Positions 47,976 through 61,300 of a stretch of 64,000 nt of DNA are shown here, piece after piece (positions within the stretch are counted from its first letter, which is position 1; the number at the start of each line of letters is the position of its first letter). A program made the position numbers and the translations under genes. Source of the DNA: Cephalopachus bancanus (lineage: Eukaryota; Chordata; Mammalia; Primates; Tarsiidae); assembly GCA_027257055.1 (NCBI GenBank), contig JAPVLO010000181.1:2790001-2854000 (forward strand). Reading direction: 5' to 3'. Under the pieces are notes generated by a model. The model did not search any database and was not told the DNA's origin. It saw nothing but the letters and a program-made list of their open reading frames with translations.

Positions 47976-48640
47976 CAGCCACAGCTGGGACAGATTATCT
48001 GCTTTTAAGGATTCTTGTGATTAGATTAGGACCAACAGGATAATCCAAGATAATTTCTCCATCTCAAGGTCCTTAACCTTAGTCATATTTGCAAAGTTCC
48101 TCTTGCTATGTAGTGTAATATATTGACAGAATGCGGACATCTTTGAGCAGAGCATTATTCTGCTTGTCACACTAATAGAGATAGGATGACCTGTTGGAGG
48201 ACAATTTGGCAATATATGCATCACCTACTGGACCAGCAATTTGACACCTGAATATCTGCACTACAAAAGCATTTGCATATGTGCATAAAGATGTATGTTG
48301 GGAGATATTCATTGTGACTTAATTTGTGAAAGCAAGTGATTAAAACAAATGACACACCCTTCAAAAAAGGACAGTTGAATAAATTATGATACGTTCATAT
48401 TATATTACTAGATAACAGTTAAAAATACAGGTAGCTTTCTATGTGCCGGTGTGAAATGACATCCAGAACATCATTAGGTGAAAAAGGAAAAGAAAAAAAA
48501 ATTGAAAATATGCTACAATAAAAATCTAAATTTACAAATTAAGACTTAGGAAAATGTCTAGAAGGATCCTCACCAAACTACTAGTGGGAGTGGAATAGTT
48601 ACCTCTGAGAAGTAGAATGGAATTGAGGATGAGGGATGGA

Positions 48641-48840
48641 CGGAACATTCACACACACACATGCACACAGATATTTATATATAAATATACAATATGCTAC
48701 CTGTATATATATTAATATATTATATATAACATGTTATGTGCTTGCTTTGTGTTCACAAGTTTGCATATTATATATAAATATGTTTATTTTAAATACGATA
48801 TATATAATTTATATATTTATGTATATGTATCTGTAATGTT
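48641..48840. repeat. AT-rich / (TA)n low-complexity sequence
   Basis: A CA run is followed by TATATAAATA-type repeats. The Tyr/Ile-rich frame here is an artefact. Confidence 0.85.
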
Positions 48841-49799
48841 TGAATTTTGTTGAGATGTATTCACATATAACTTGTATGAAAATTAATTTTTTAAAAAAAA
48901 CACAGTACACTGTGTTGTAAGTCATGGGCATAGCTATATGACTGGAACTACTCACTTTAACCCTCTGAGATTTAGTTAACTAAACTGCAAAATAAATATT
49001 CTAGGGACTCTAAATTCCAACTCTAGATTTAACAGATGTAGAAAAAAAAAAATTAACTCTAGTAGATTTTCGTCAGTTATGAAAAGGAAAACAGTAGTTT
49101 CTTGATTAAATTTAAAAATGATGTCCTAAATTTTCTGATAGCTTCTTGACTTTAAATAATTTAAATTTTGATTTTTGTAATATATTAATATCTGTCAAAT
49201 TTTATAATTCAATTTCGATTCAGAACATATCTCTACAGGCATTCTAATACACTGCCAGTGTTAATATAAGTTTGTACAGTATTTCTGGAATAGCAATTCA
49301 CAGCAGAGGAAAGTTTTAAAAGCAGTTTAATCATTGACCTAGTAAGTCTACATCTAGAATTTTTATTTTAAGAAAAAAACTGAAACAATCTAAATGTCCA
49401 AATATAGGGAAATGTTCCAATAAATTAAGATTTATATTCAGGAAGCATTATTACACAGTCATTGAAAATATCTCAAAGTAATGTTAATAACATAGGAAAA
49501 TTTATAATCAAATATGAAGTGAAAAAATATAGAGATTTAGAGATATGTACGTATTCCTTGTTCTTTCTATAGGTTTTAATATATGGGCCTAGAGTAAAGA
49601 TTGGAAAGGAATGGACCAACATGTTAATGATAGCTAAATCTAGGCTGTGATTTTTTAAATGCCTTTTGGCAATTTCAAGTCTTTCCACAGTTAACTAGAG
49701 TTGCTTTTATCATCATTTAAAAATAAAACCTAAAATGATCTATATACTTAAAAATTAAAATAAGCTCTTCAAATTAAAGTTTTCACTAAAGGGCTTGTA
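48841..49799 (+). mobile_element. Unassigned, with an old L1M-type fragment at ~49280-49700
   Basis: 49380-49480 ('ctaaatgtccaaatataggg', 'ccaataaattaagatttata') reads like decayed sense L1 3' sequence. The remainder is AT-rich and not placed. Confidence 0.45.
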
Positions 49800-51470
49800 G
49801 AAAAATCACTAATTTTCTTAACATTTGGGGAATTATCGATTTTCATTCTCCTGCTTTCTTTGTATTTACTCTTCTCTTTCTAGTTTTTTAAGATGGAAGG
49901 TTAGTTATTGATTTGAGATCTTTCTTTTTTTAAATACATATTTTAAAGCTATAAATTCCCCTTTAAATGCTGTATCTTATAATTTATTATATGATGTATA
50001 CTTTCTCAGGACTTTCTAACTTCCCTTGTCATTTTTTCTTTGACCCATTGGTTGTTTAGGAGATGTTATTTACTTTCCACACATTTGTAAATTTCTTAAA
50101 TTTGATCTTGTATTTTTACAAAATGTAATTCCATTGTAATCAGAGAATATACTTTGTATGCTTTCAGTTCTTTTAAATGTATCAAGACTTATTTTATATG
50201 TGGTTAACATATGGTCTATCCTAGATACTGTTTAATATAAAATTTGGGATAATGTGTATTTTATTGCTGTTAATTGGAGTATTCAATAGATGTCTATTAG
50301 GTCAAGTTGGTTTACAGTACTAATCAGGTCTTCTATTTTCATGTTGATCTGCTGCCTCTTCTATATTTTACTGAAAGTGGAATATTGAAGTCTCCAACTA
50401 CTACTTTTGAATTGTCTATTTCTCTCTTCAATTCTGTCCAGTTTTGCTTACGTACTTTGGGATTTGTCAGGAGCATATGTATATAACTTTTAAGTTTTCC
50501 TGATATATAGACCCTTTTATCATTATAGAATGATCTTTGTCACTAGCACTGATTTTTGTCTTAGAGTCTATTATTTTCTGATATTTGTATAGCCAGTCCA
50601 CCTTTTGATTATTGCTTTTGTGGTATGTCTTTTCCATCTTTTTAATTTCAATCTATTTGTATTCTTCAATATAAAGTGTGTTTTTTGTAGACGTAAGTTG
50701 TTAAGTAATTTTTAAAGAACTATTCTGCCAATATCTGGCTTTTAATTAGAGTGTTTAATCCACATATCCACTTACCTTTAATGCTATTACTTATAAAGTA
50801 GGATTTACAGCCACCATTTTCTACTTGTTTTCTATATTTATCATGTCTTGGTTATTCACTGATTCTTCAATTGCTGCCTTTCTTTGTGTTAAATAGATAT
50901 TTTCTAGTTTATCATTTTCACCCCCTTGTTTTACAATTTTTTTAGAGTTATTTTCTTGTTTTGGGGTTTTTTTTTGTTTTTTGTTTTTTGAGTTGGAGTC
51001 TCACTCTGTCGCCCAGACTGGAGTGCAGTGGCCGCTCCCGGCCACCGCAGCCTCGACCTGCTGGGCTCTGGCGATCCTTCTGCCTCAGTCTTCCAAGTAG
51101 AAGGAATTACAGGCATGCGCTACCACGTCCGGCTGATTTTTTTGATTTATTGTAGAGATGAGGTCTTGCTGCCCAGGCGGGTCTCGAACCCGTGGGCTCA
51201 GGCAATCCACTCACCTCAGCCTCCCAAAGGCGCGGGATTACAGGCTGAGCCACCGAGCCCGGCTTAGAGTTATTTTCTTAGTGGTTGTCCTGAGGATTAG
51301 AATTAACAGCTTAAAATAGTTTAGTTTGGAGTAATGCTGACTTAATTTTAATATTACACAAACATTTTGCTCTAATACAGCTCCATTTCAACTCTCAACC
51401 CTTCCTATGTGAGGGCAGCCTTTGGGGGATATTAATTATCTCAGTTTTACTAGTGAGCTCTGGTTATATC
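49800..51470 (-). mobile_element. Old L1M-type ORF2/3' region, antisense
   Basis: Long antisense L1 text: 'tttgacccattggttgttta', 'attccattgtaatcagagaa', 'gtctccaactactacttttg', 'tttgtagacgtaagttg'. It is interrupted at 50958-51263 by an Alu. Confidence 0.82.
50958..51263 (-). mobile_element. Lineage-specific Alu, antisense
   Basis: Perfect TSD 'ttagagttattttctt' at 50942-50957 and 51264-51279. CpGs are retained ('ctcccggccaccgc'), suggesting a recent insertion. Confidence 0.95.
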
Positions 51471-51477
51471 TCACTTT

Positions 51478-51586
51478 AATTAATGAGCATGTCCTGAAGA
51501 ATTTCTTATTTCTACTTAGGAACTAAATGAAGAGATACAGTAGCCAGCTTAGTTATTTAAGCAAGGAATATGGAAGATCACTTCAC
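51478..51586 (+). repeat. Direct repeat copy 1 (109 bp)
   Basis: From 'aattaatgagcatgtcctga' to 'gatcacttcac', ~90% like 52414-52522, sharing a perfect 'gagatacagtagccagctta' core. The family is not recognised. Confidence 0.9.
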
Positions 51587-52129
51587 AAAGGAGATTTTGA
51601 AGGAGACGCGCCCATTCGCTGAACTTTACCAGTTCGTCTGGCAGCTCAAAAGGTGATTTTATGGGCAACTGAAAAACTGTAAAAACTGTTTCCCACCATG
51701 CTTTAAACAAGCTATAATGCGTTTTCAGATACAAAGGATTATGGGGGAATTTCCCGACCAAGTTTGAATAATGGTGGAAATTTCAATTTTTTATGAGATC
51801 CTTGAAGCACTGACTTTTAGGTTTGCTTTTGCTGGCTGTGAGCGCATTGTAACTCCCAAGCTAAAGAGAGGTAAATGAGCATTCCAAGGTGTTGAAAAAT
51901 GAAAAAAAAAAGTGTGTCACAGAAAAAATTATTCTTTAAGTTTTATCATCAGGAAATGAGAAAGGCAAATCACACTTTCTGATTACATACATGTATGTAA
52001 TGTATAATACATTACTTTGCACTGCAATTATTAATTTAGCCATAAAAAAATAAGAAGTGTGGCTGAAATACAGCAGTTTCCATATGATCTTCTTAAACGT
52101 ACATGTCATTTCAATTAAAAATAGCATGG
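51587..52129. other. Unassigned spacer between direct repeats
   Basis: Not recognised. A 70-codon minus frame (51549-51761, overlapping repeat copy 1) has protein-like composition ('SPFELPDELVKFSEWARLLQ') but no domain I can name. Confidence 0.4.
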
Positions 52130-52335
52130 CATTGGTGTTAGATCTGAACTTGAGTCATGGTGCTGTCACCAGTGTGACTTGGTACTTAATCTCTTAATCA
52201 CTTAATCTCTCTAAGCTCAGTTTCCTCAACTGAAAAGCAAACTTAAATTTGGTGCCAATTTATAAAGCAACTGAGATAACAAATTAATCTGATTAGCTAT
52301 TACTAACATGGCTATTGTTACTAATATAACTAGTA
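52130..52335 (-). repeat. MIR SINE, antisense
   Basis: 'agatctgaacttgagtcatg', 'gtgacttggtacttaatctc' and 'aagctcagtttcctcaactg' are in antisense MIR order. Confidence 0.8.
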
Positions 52336-52413
52336 ATAAAAAAATAAAAACAGCAACTATTTTCAGCACCTGCTAAAATGAAACCAATGTACTGTGGTCT
52401 AAAGATCTTAATT

Positions 52414-52522
52414 AATTAATGAGCGTGTCCTGAAGAATTGGTAATTTCTACTTAGAAATTAAATAAAGAGATACAGTAGCCAGCTTAGTTATTTAAGCAA
52501 GGAATACGGAAGCTCACTCCAC
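52414..52522 (+). repeat. Direct repeat copy 2 (109 bp)
   Basis: Second copy of the 51478-51586 sequence, 0.94 kb downstream in the same orientation. Flanks outside the 109 bases do not match. Confidence 0.9.
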
Positions 52523-52930
52523 TGCTGCCGCCTTAAAGTCAAATAAATCAAATAAAGAAAATTGGAAAATGTAATTTACTGAACCCATTTGATTCAAGTG
52601 TTCTTCAAGATAAGTCTGGAAAATTAGAAATAATGACATACAGAATGCAATGCAGATCAAAGCAAATCTCAGAGGAATTTTTAGAGGAATTGGGGGCAAA
52701 AGGATTACATTAGAAATTGACTTGGAGTTGTAATGTGTCTGCTTATCAGTTTTCAACATACTAATGAAAAGAAACTAGCTGGCTTTTTGTTTGTTTGTTT
52801 ATTTATTTATTGCAAAGTTGCATTGTACTTGTACTTTCTTCAATACCTTGAAAAAATCTTGTCAGTATTGCTTGGTCTTTGAGTTAAGTACAGAGTATCT
52901 TATTTTTTACAACAGATATGTTTAAAATTA
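52523..52930. other. Unassigned sequence
   Basis: Nothing recognised, apart from a (TTTG)/(TTTA) stretch near 52785-52811. Confidence 0.45.
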
Positions 52931-53256
52931 TAGTTGGCCCTCCTTATTTGTGGGTTCTGCATCTGTGGATTCAATCAACTATACGTTGAAAATATTCAAG
53001 GAGGAAAAAGGTTTGTATCTATACTGAATATGTACAGTATTTTTTCGCTATTTTCTAAGTAATACAGTATAATAACTATAAAGCATTTATATTGAATTAG
53101 GTATTATAAGTAAGCTACAGATGACAAGATATTTGGGAGGGCAAGCATACGTTGTGTGCAAATACTATGCCATTTTATTTCAGGGACTTGAGTATCCATG
53201 GATTTGGGTATCCACTGCAGGTCCTGGAACCAATAGAGTTACTGAAGTATGACTGT
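52931..53256 (+). mobile_element. MER2-like (Tigger family) DNA transposon
   Basis: 'gttggccctccttatttgtg' at the start, 'taggtattataagtaagcta' and 'gcaaatactatgccatttta' inside, and near the end 'ggtcctggaaccaat'. Flanked by TA, as expected for Tc1/mariner-Tigger elements. Non-autonomous. Confidence 0.85.
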
Positions 53257-55409
53257 CTATGCAAAAATATTTGTAAAGTAAATCATGTTCCAAATGATTC
53301 CAAATGAGCTTTATGCTTTTCAGTCAGTCACCACATTTTGCTCATTTTACTTCTGACTTAAAATACTTTCTCACCTCTTCTCTGTCAATTCAAATCCTAT
53401 CCAGTCTTTTAGGGCCACCACCAGTCCTCATCTTTTTTCTACTTATATGAATTACTATAGGATCCGCTTAATTATAAGGAAACTCAACAAGCAACTGGGA
53501 ATCAATTACAACAAGGCAGACACTGGAATTGCTACTGTAGACATAAAGGTGAACAAGCTGCAGTCCTTGCTCTCCCTTAGAGGACATAGAATCTAGTGGA
53601 AAGAGACAGATGTACAAAGAGAATCATTATTCCAAGGAATGTTTTTATAAATAAAGAGAGTATATTTATGGAGAAATGTTCCATCAGAAAGAAAACCAAT
53701 CACTCACTAATTTGTCTTTTTTGGCAAATCTGGATTTTCATCTGGAGCATAATGCTCAGCTAGGCTTTAATATATTTTTTCAGAAATGGAAAAGTGACCA
53801 TTTAAAAGTCGTCTTTAGTTTTCTGTCTCCACAGATAGAGGAAAATTTCACCTTTATAGGAAGACTTCTCTTAGTATGAGAAAACATTCTAACATGCATT
53901 TTTTGAATGCAAAGGTGAAGCCAAAATGCTACCCCGGAATGGGGACATTTAGGACAATAAGTAGCTAAACAGCTTCGCATAAAGATATAAACAGTTGACT
54001 TTACTACGGAAAGAGTTTCATCTTGTGTTAACTAGCGTGTGCCACAATAGTGGTGTATTACAAACAACCTTAAAACTCAGTGACTGAAAAACATTATTTT
54101 GACAGATCTGTGAGACAGCTGGGCTGGTTTTCCTTCACATTGCAGATCTGCAGGTCTGAGTCTTCCCCAATGTCTGTCATCCTTTTTGGTCCCATGGGCC
54201 AATTCAGGGTACATTCTTCTCATAGAGATGGCAAAGGCACACCAAAGGGTAATAAGCCCAACCACATAAGCACATTTCAAGCTGCTTTTGGCATTACATC
54301 TGCTATCGTCCTATTAGCCAAGGCAAAACATGTGGTTGGACTCAAGGCCAAGAGGCAGGGAAGGACATTCTGCCTTTAGTAGCAGAAAATGCAAAACTAT
54401 GAGGTAAAGGGTATGGATGTAGGAAGTGATAAAGAATTGAGTGCAAGAATTCAATCTACCAGGTACCATAAAGATATTGATTGAAATGTGTTTGAAACTG
54501 AGGGAAGGATTTGAGGTTTGAAGTTCCTCTCAGTGGATTCAAGAAAGATTTGAGAGCTTTAGAAAAGACATGCCTATAGCAGAAAATAAACAGTTCTCAC
54601 ACTATAGGTGCAGGTAGAAACTAGCGTGAGAATTGACTGTGGCACTTTTTTTATAACCAAGTTCTTTGGTAGACTTTGTTAAATGATGCTGCTTGATATT
54701 AGTTGAGTTGGGGGAAATTAAGAGAGGCCTATAAGAAAAACAAAGTCAGGAATGAGGGATAGACAAGTTATTTCTGGAATGGTTGCAATATTCATCCACA
54801 ATAAGACACCTGGCCAAGAAGACAAGCAACAAAGGTGGATTATGAAACATAATTTTCCTCTAGGATTTTTGGAAATATTTTGATAGACAACACTAGAGAA
54901 CCCTGAACTTTCTCATAATGAGGCACATTGGGTCTGCTCTTTGAGATACCGGGATTGAGTAACATTTATTCTCTAAGCTGGATAAGAGGGGCATAATTAG
55001 GGTTTGCTTGACTCAAGCAGCCTTACCAGTGACATTATTAATTACAATGTGTTTATTTTAGATTAAGACTAAAGTCTCACTTCCAGGACCTCTGAGCCCA
55101 AATTCATTTATTTGGATACAAGAGGAGTACGTTCCTGAAAGTGTAAGTCACATATCTCATGGTCACTTACTCTTATCATTTACTCAGTCCATGAATGTGG
55201 AGCCTAAACCATACACAAGATTAATAGCTAAGTATGACAGAGTTTCTAATTTTAAATTACCAGTCCAAATGATAACAGAATAAGACAGAAGATGTAAGGA
55301 CCAGCAAAGTCTATAAATGTTCTGAAAAGACAGAGGCACTGTTTCATTAAAGTATTGCCCTATAAAAGTCTAAAACAAACCAGATAATAGGAAATAAAAA
55401 AAGCTCTTA
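53257..55409. other. Mostly unassigned; old repeat at ~54015-54400
   Basis: 54015-54400 ('attacaaacaaccttaaaac', 'gaggcagggaaggacattct') resembles a decayed mammalian repeat of a type I cannot name. A short L2-like piece may lie at 53370-53460. No gene. Confidence 0.4.
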
Positions 55410-55546
55410 GAGATTGGCAGTAGTGGGACACTATCAAGAGAGGGGTGGGACACATAACAGCAATAGGGAGACCCAAACTTCACCCATATAATGACCACTC
55501 ATGTGCCTAATCCCGAGTCGTACCCCACATCTCTAAAATAAAATAA
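55410..55546 (+). mobile_element. Short (~137 bp) L1 3'-end insert
   Basis: Starts 'gagattggcagtagtggg' and ends 'accccacatctctaaaataa'. It matches the resident L1 3' end. TSD not clear. Confidence 0.85.
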
Positions 55547-58341
55547 GAACAAAAGAAAGAATAAAACCTTAATGTTTTCAAATGAACCATGACAATCTAA
55601 GCAACTAGTTCAGCACTCAGAATGTTAAAGATATAAGCCAAGTACATATCATATAAATGTTAGACTCCATCTTGAGACTCCCAATTAGCCCTATAACACA
55701 GAAACCCAAAGCTTGCTTTTCTATCCATTCAGACTAAATCATGGATCTCTCAGTTGGCTATGAGCCTGATATGTACGAAGGACACAGCAATGAAAAGGTA
55801 TGCTTTCCTTTCAGCTGGCTGAGAGAGGAGACCAAAAAAACTAGCATGCAAATAAAAATGACCAAATAAATGTGAGGAAAATGTCAATGCTGCAAATAAA
55901 TTAAAGAATGGTGCTATGAGGGAGTATGATATGGAGAGCTACTCTCTGTTGGGTTTTCAGGGAAGGCCTCTCTGAAGAGGGATTCTGAAACGTGACCTCA
56001 GTAGAACTACATGTGCAAAGATGATGTGTGGCAGTAGTCCAGGCAGAGAGGAGAGCACCAGCAAAGACTCTGAAGTGAGCATGACAATAGGAAATATCAG
56101 CTCTCTCCTTCTTGCTTAGCTGAACAAAATCTGGTTTTAATCACTCATAATAACGGAAAGAGTCAATGACTCTGTCAGTCTAAGACTTGTTATATTTATG
56201 AGTATTTTTAGATTGTGATAGATTGTATAGACACCAGAGAAAGACTGTGTCTGACATTTTGGAAACTTAATACAGCTTTGTTTTGTTTTTGAGAAACTGT
56301 AGCATGAAGTGTCAATTCTGAAAAAATGGGAACTCTCCAGCTCATCCATAGTTTACCTTTTTCCTTTGTAGTTCTTCACTTCATGCTGGTGCTGCACAAA
56401 TCGCCTCTTCACTCAGGTAAAGCAGCCCCAGCAGCAGAACTTTCCTTTTCACTTTATTTCTCTAAACTTGATTTTTTTAGAGCAACCTCCTTGAAGAACT
56501 TCAGAGCTGGGAGGAAGAAGATAGGCAGAGCAAGGTAAAGAAATTCTATGGAAATGCTAACTTTCTCCAGTGGTGAAGATGAATATCAAATCTTCTGATT
56601 CCTATAGGACTACAGGCTGCTAGGAGAACTTCAGTCAGAGGAGAAGGCCTTCATCGCCTTAAAAAGTGGGCAGTGGCCTCCAGCTGAGAAGCATCTTGCC
56701 CTAGCCCTGGTGGCAAGAGCTGAAAGATCTGCACTATGAAGCCACAAACCAGACACAGTATTTCTAGATAATTGGCTTTAAACTATTTCATATCTGTAAC
56801 ATGGTATCTTATACAAAGTAGACACCCTACAAAGATTTTCTAAAGAATGAATGATTAAGCAAATGAATAACTCCATAGGTCAGTGAAGAAATGTTAAAAT
56901 AAAACATAAGGCAATAATAAATAATCCCAGTGTTTTCATTATTCAGGCTTTATTTTTGCAACCTAAGAGGTATGGCCATGCTAGCTTCTATCTTATTCCA
57001 AATTTCCTGGCTCCATCTCACTCTGTTTAGGGCCATCTCTGCTAAGCTGCAACAGGAGGTTTAAACTATTAAGACACGTTAAAGAAAATCCATAGCATTT
57101 TAAAGAAAAGAAGAGAAAAAAATAGTTCTTCCTCCAGCAGGCAGACATGTTAAGAATGTTAATTGGAACAAATATTATGTTGTAATCTTTTGTCACATTG
57201 TAAAATAATCCCTAACCAACTGCAGGGATTCTGTTACTGAGAAACCACTGTTAGCAAAATTTAGGTGCAAGGAGGATATTATTTGTCTTCTTTTGTTTAA
57301 GGGAACTGAATTTACTTTTGTACATGTAAATGCTCTAAAAAATGTCATGTGCGGTTTAAAACTCAGTTATTTCAAAAGAAAAGTTGGCAAAATAGTGGTC
57401 AAAGGGCTACAAATATTTATAATCCATCATTCTCATTGATGAAATGCAAAGTCATAATGTTTTTGATCCTAATAAGTTTTGAAGACTTGATGTCAATCAC
57501 ACCATATAATCTAATTGCAATTCACTTACATTAGAAACCTATAGACAGTTTGCTCCAGCTCTTGAGAGCCAATTGTTCAGTTTTCATTTGGTAAACTGGT
57601 TGTAAAAACAGTTATTATTATTAATAAAACTGTGTACATTTATTACAAAATAAAAAATAAAACAAAGGTAATGAATACTCAAGACTCATCACTTCCTAAT
57701 TATTTCACTACATTTCACTATTATTTATTGGAGCTAGTTACATCTATCATAACTGCAAGAAATACCCTATCTTGGCATGCTACCAAACAGCTCTTCCCAA
57801 CTCTATGTTGAGCTGGATTCTTTGGATCTTGTTTTATCTTACAGTTAAGTCGTAGGCCTTTCCTCAGTGTCCTATGCCTTTCCACTGAAAGAAATGGGAG
57901 ACTTTTTATAGGCTACCAAAGAGATTCCTTGACTTTCAAACTTGATGTTCAATGGCTGAGTCATCACTCAGGATTTTTTTTAAAAAAATCTTTCCCCAGA
58001 GTGTTAATTGAGCTTAGTAATAAGCATCTAATTCAAAGTCCTTACGGATGGTATTTCTCCCATGCTGTTCAAATGCCCGTTCAGTATACCGACTAAGGCA
58101 TTTCTTTTCACTAAAATACCATCCTAGTTTCCCACCAGTAAACATTTTAATAAATGCACTGCCACCTCGAGAGAGGCATACCACCAGTGTTGCAGTCTAC
58201 ATAGCTGGCTCACTGGCAATTGGTCTACCTCCACAATCCCATTGGAGCATTTGTTTCTCACAGCTGCTCTTGATACCATCTCAGTTAGGTTCCCTGGGAT
58301 GCAGACTATGGGACAGAGCATGTTAAATAGGGAGTGTTCTT
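55547..58341. other. Mostly unassigned; old repeat at ~55770-56090
   Basis: 55920-56090 ('agggaaggcctctctgaaga', 'gtgcaaagatgatgtg') looks like a common ancient mammalian repeat I cannot name. The rest is unique or decayed, with no gene supported. Confidence 0.4.
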
Positions 58342-58597
58342 TTTTTTTATGTTTTGAGTTGGAGTCTCACTCCATCGCCTAGGCTGGAGTGCCACCCCAG
58401 CGTCGACCTCCCTCAGCCTTCCAAGTATCTGGAACTACAGGCGTGTGCTACCACGCCCAGCTAGTTTTTTTATTTTATTGTAGAGATGAGGTCTCATCGA
58501 GTTGTCCGGACTGGTCTCAAACCCGCAGTCTCAGGCAATCCACTCACCTTGGTCTTCCAAAGTGCTGGGATTACAGGCTGAGCCACTAAGCCCAGCT
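58342..58597 (-). mobile_element. Lineage-specific Alu, antisense, internally shortened
   Basis: TSD 'gggagtgttctt' at 58330-58341 and 'gggagtgctctt' at 58598-58609. The right-monomer 3' part is shortened by roughly 40 bases. Confidence 0.92.
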
Positions 58598-58609
58598 GGG
58601 AGTGCTCTT

Positions 58610-59119
58610 AAAATTAATACCCGTGGAAAGCAGTGGAAGGAAGCAAAATTGGGCAAAGGGAAAGGTTAAGCTCTGATATAGTCTCAGAGAAAGTTTCAGC
58701 CAATTCTATGGAAAGTTTTGTAACTTGGGTGGCCCTTCGGACTTGTCCTGAGTTGTGGTTTGGCATCCAGGCTTCTATATCCTTGTTTGATTAGTTTTTG
58801 CAAAACCTTTGCTTGATCAGGCCTTGTACAGTTTTCTTGGCCATAGCCAATCTCCAATAAGGGTTGATACATAAGAACTGTCTTTGGCAGAACTCCCAGA
58901 ATTCTTCATTTCTAAAGGGGAATCTGGATGGCAAAGCAAAACACCTACCACAGTGCCTACATACGCCAGGCACTCTTCTAGGTGCTGGGGATATAGGCAA
59001 TAATCACATCAATAAGAAAATGTATCATGTCAGATGGTGCTGAGTGCTGTAGGGAGAAATAAAGCGGGGTCACTCAACTCCAGTCAATAACACACTTAGT
59101 ATTTTTCAAACTGACTGTA
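58610..59119. other. Unassigned sequence
   Basis: Nothing firmly recognised. Confidence 0.4.
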
Positions 59120-59370
59120 TGTTCCCATTCCAGGGTCTTTGCTGCCTGTCACTTGGGTCCTCACTCCCTTTAACGCCGGCTCAAATGTCCCCTTCTCAAT
59201 TAGGCATTGTCTGAAGATTCTAAGTTCCAGTGACCCCACTCCCACCCACCAACACACCCTTCTCATCCTAGAATTCCCGACATTCATTCCATCACCAGTC
59301 AACTTGCTCTGTTCTCCTGAGAAACCTGTTCTCTGCTACCCTGGATACCGACTGTCCTTCTGGGTCTTGA
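59120..59370 (-). repeat. L2-like fragment, antisense
   Basis: 'ccggctcaaatgtccccttc' with the pyrimidine-rich 'cccactcccacccacca' following is antisense L2 in type. Diverged. Confidence 0.55.
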
Positions 59371-61300
59371 GCGTTCTTGTTGGAGTTTGATAAAATACTT
59401 CTACTTTCTTTTTATTTCCCCTGAATAAGTAAAACATGGCAACATTAAGGAAGGAGAGTGGTTATTTTGCTCCGTTTGTCAGTCTCCTACTACCACACCA
59501 TCCTCTCCCACCTTTGCCACTAAATGATAAAGTAATTTTTCTCAACACTAGACGTCAACTGGGGGAAAAAATAGGAAACTCTGATTAAAGTAGATAAGAA
59601 AAAATTATTTAAAATGTCTGCAGGATGGTGTGCACACACATGGCTGGATCTTGCTTTCCTGTGTTGCAGAAACAGGCCTTCCTTGGCAAAGCCTCTCCTG
59701 GGCGGGGTGAGCCCTAAGTGCTGCTTGACTCAGACAGGTGTTTACTTAGCAGCTGCCTCTCCTGTCTCCCGACTGGATAAGAATGCCTTTGGTTTGTTTG
59801 TTTGTTTCTTGGAAAGCGATTTTTTAAAAATCACTCTGATTTTTCCCAATAGATTAGTGTATTTGGAGTAATTGCATGAGCTCAGGCTCTGGAACGTAAA
59901 GTTGGGGAGAAGTTTAAGCAAACTTCTTACAGAGCATTTTTCAGTATAAGTTAAAAACAAACCAATCTGGAGATGAAACCGTATTTCAGACTTGAAGAAA
60001 AGATGAATCTCATCTTTTCTATGCTGTGAAGTAAATGTGTGTCACAATTTATCTGTCAGAAAACACAGGCTTTTTCAAGATGTAACTTATGGGCCTGAGG
60101 TGGTTTACAAGTTAGGTATTTGATGACTTTGTAGCACAGCCATCCTCTTACCGTTTTACTTTACACTTTCTTTTCACCACCAATCTCCTACCACAACTAA
60201 TCCAACCCACCACCATTTATCCTCCAATTCACAAGTTAAAGTGTTTCTTCTGGGAGTTATACGCTCCACTGGATAACAGGAATTCACCACTGGAGGTCTT
60301 GTAGTTGAAATATCCAGGTGGTTGTCATAATTCTTCACGTTGTTTTTCAGAGTGCTTGGTTATTCTATCCGGTTTTATTCATCCTCAAAATATTTTTGAA
60401 AGTCACAAAATAGTCTATTCTTTCTCTAAAGAATAGAAAAGTACAGCTTCAAGTAAGGTGATTCAACCCAAAGTTAGAAACTACACTTGGATTTAGAAAG
60501 CAGGTTTTTCAAAATAAATATTGACTGAAGTAAGAAGATTAATATGCCTTTAAAATGTTTGCCTATTCTATATGAATGGGCTTATTTATTAAAGTTTTTG
60601 AACAAATGTTTATTGAATACCTACTATGTACTCGACATTGTTCTCAGCAATTAGGATATTTCAGTGAACAAAATGAAGATATTGATACTGCGAGAGCTTG
60701 CATTTCATATAAGAATGCTGACAATAACTACAAACATAATAACCAAGTAAATTATGTAGTTTATTAGAAGTTTCCCATATGATACGGGAAGATTTTCCAT
60801 ATGATATGGGAAAAAAGAAGAAAGGTAAAGAGAATCAAGAAAGCAGGAAGTGTTGGGTGCAATATAAAATAGGGTGACCAGGGTAGACTTTATAAAATGA
60901 TAATATATTTGCATGCAGACTGGAAGAGCTTTTCAGGCTATGGTGACAGCCTGAGGCAGAGTTTGTCTAGCATGTTTAAGGAACAACGAGATGGCCAAAA
61001 TGGGGAGAGTAGAGTGAATTAGGCAAAGAGAAAGAAAAAGATCAGACAGGTAACTGTGATTGGAACACACAGGGCCTCGTGGACCCTTGCAGGGACTTTG
61101 GTTTTCACTCTGGGTAAACTGGAAAGTCATTAGAAGATTCTGAGCAAAGAAGTAAATTGGTCATGTTCAGATTCAAAAGGGTCACTTTGGCTTCTCTGCT
61201 GTGAAGATGGTGGAATGGACAAGGATGGAACAGGGAGATAGCAAGCTGGTAATGGTGATGCAGACCAAGGTAGTAGCAGAGGTAGTGTTAAGTAGTTATG
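59371..61300. other. Mostly unassigned; old repeat from ~60600
   Basis: From 60600 ('tacctactatgtactcgaca', 'ggccaaaatggggagagtag', 'ggaaagtcattagaagattc') the text has the order of a common ancient mammalian repeat, continuing around the Alus to ~62285. I do not name the family. No gene recognised. Confidence 0.4.

Larger units (their letters stand above)
47288..48172 (-). mobile_element. MaLR (MST/MLT1-type) LTR, antisense, with Alu and (CT)n
   Basis: Plus-strand start 'agttttctattgttgtagta' then 'tattatcttacagttttgca' and the end 'gcattattctgcttgtcaca' follow antisense MaLR LTR order. It contains the Alu at 47538-47865 and an expanded (CT)n. Confidence 0.75.
46971..48640 (+). mobile_element. 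Old L1M-type 3' region, split by a MaLR LTR
   Basis: Sense L1M text at 47030-47285 ('tttgactatcagacttgc') resumes at 48173 with 'gttggaggacaatttggcaa', 'caaagatgtatg'-like text and a final 'tagttacctctgagaagtag'. The insert at 47288-48172 separates the halves. Confidence 0.7.
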
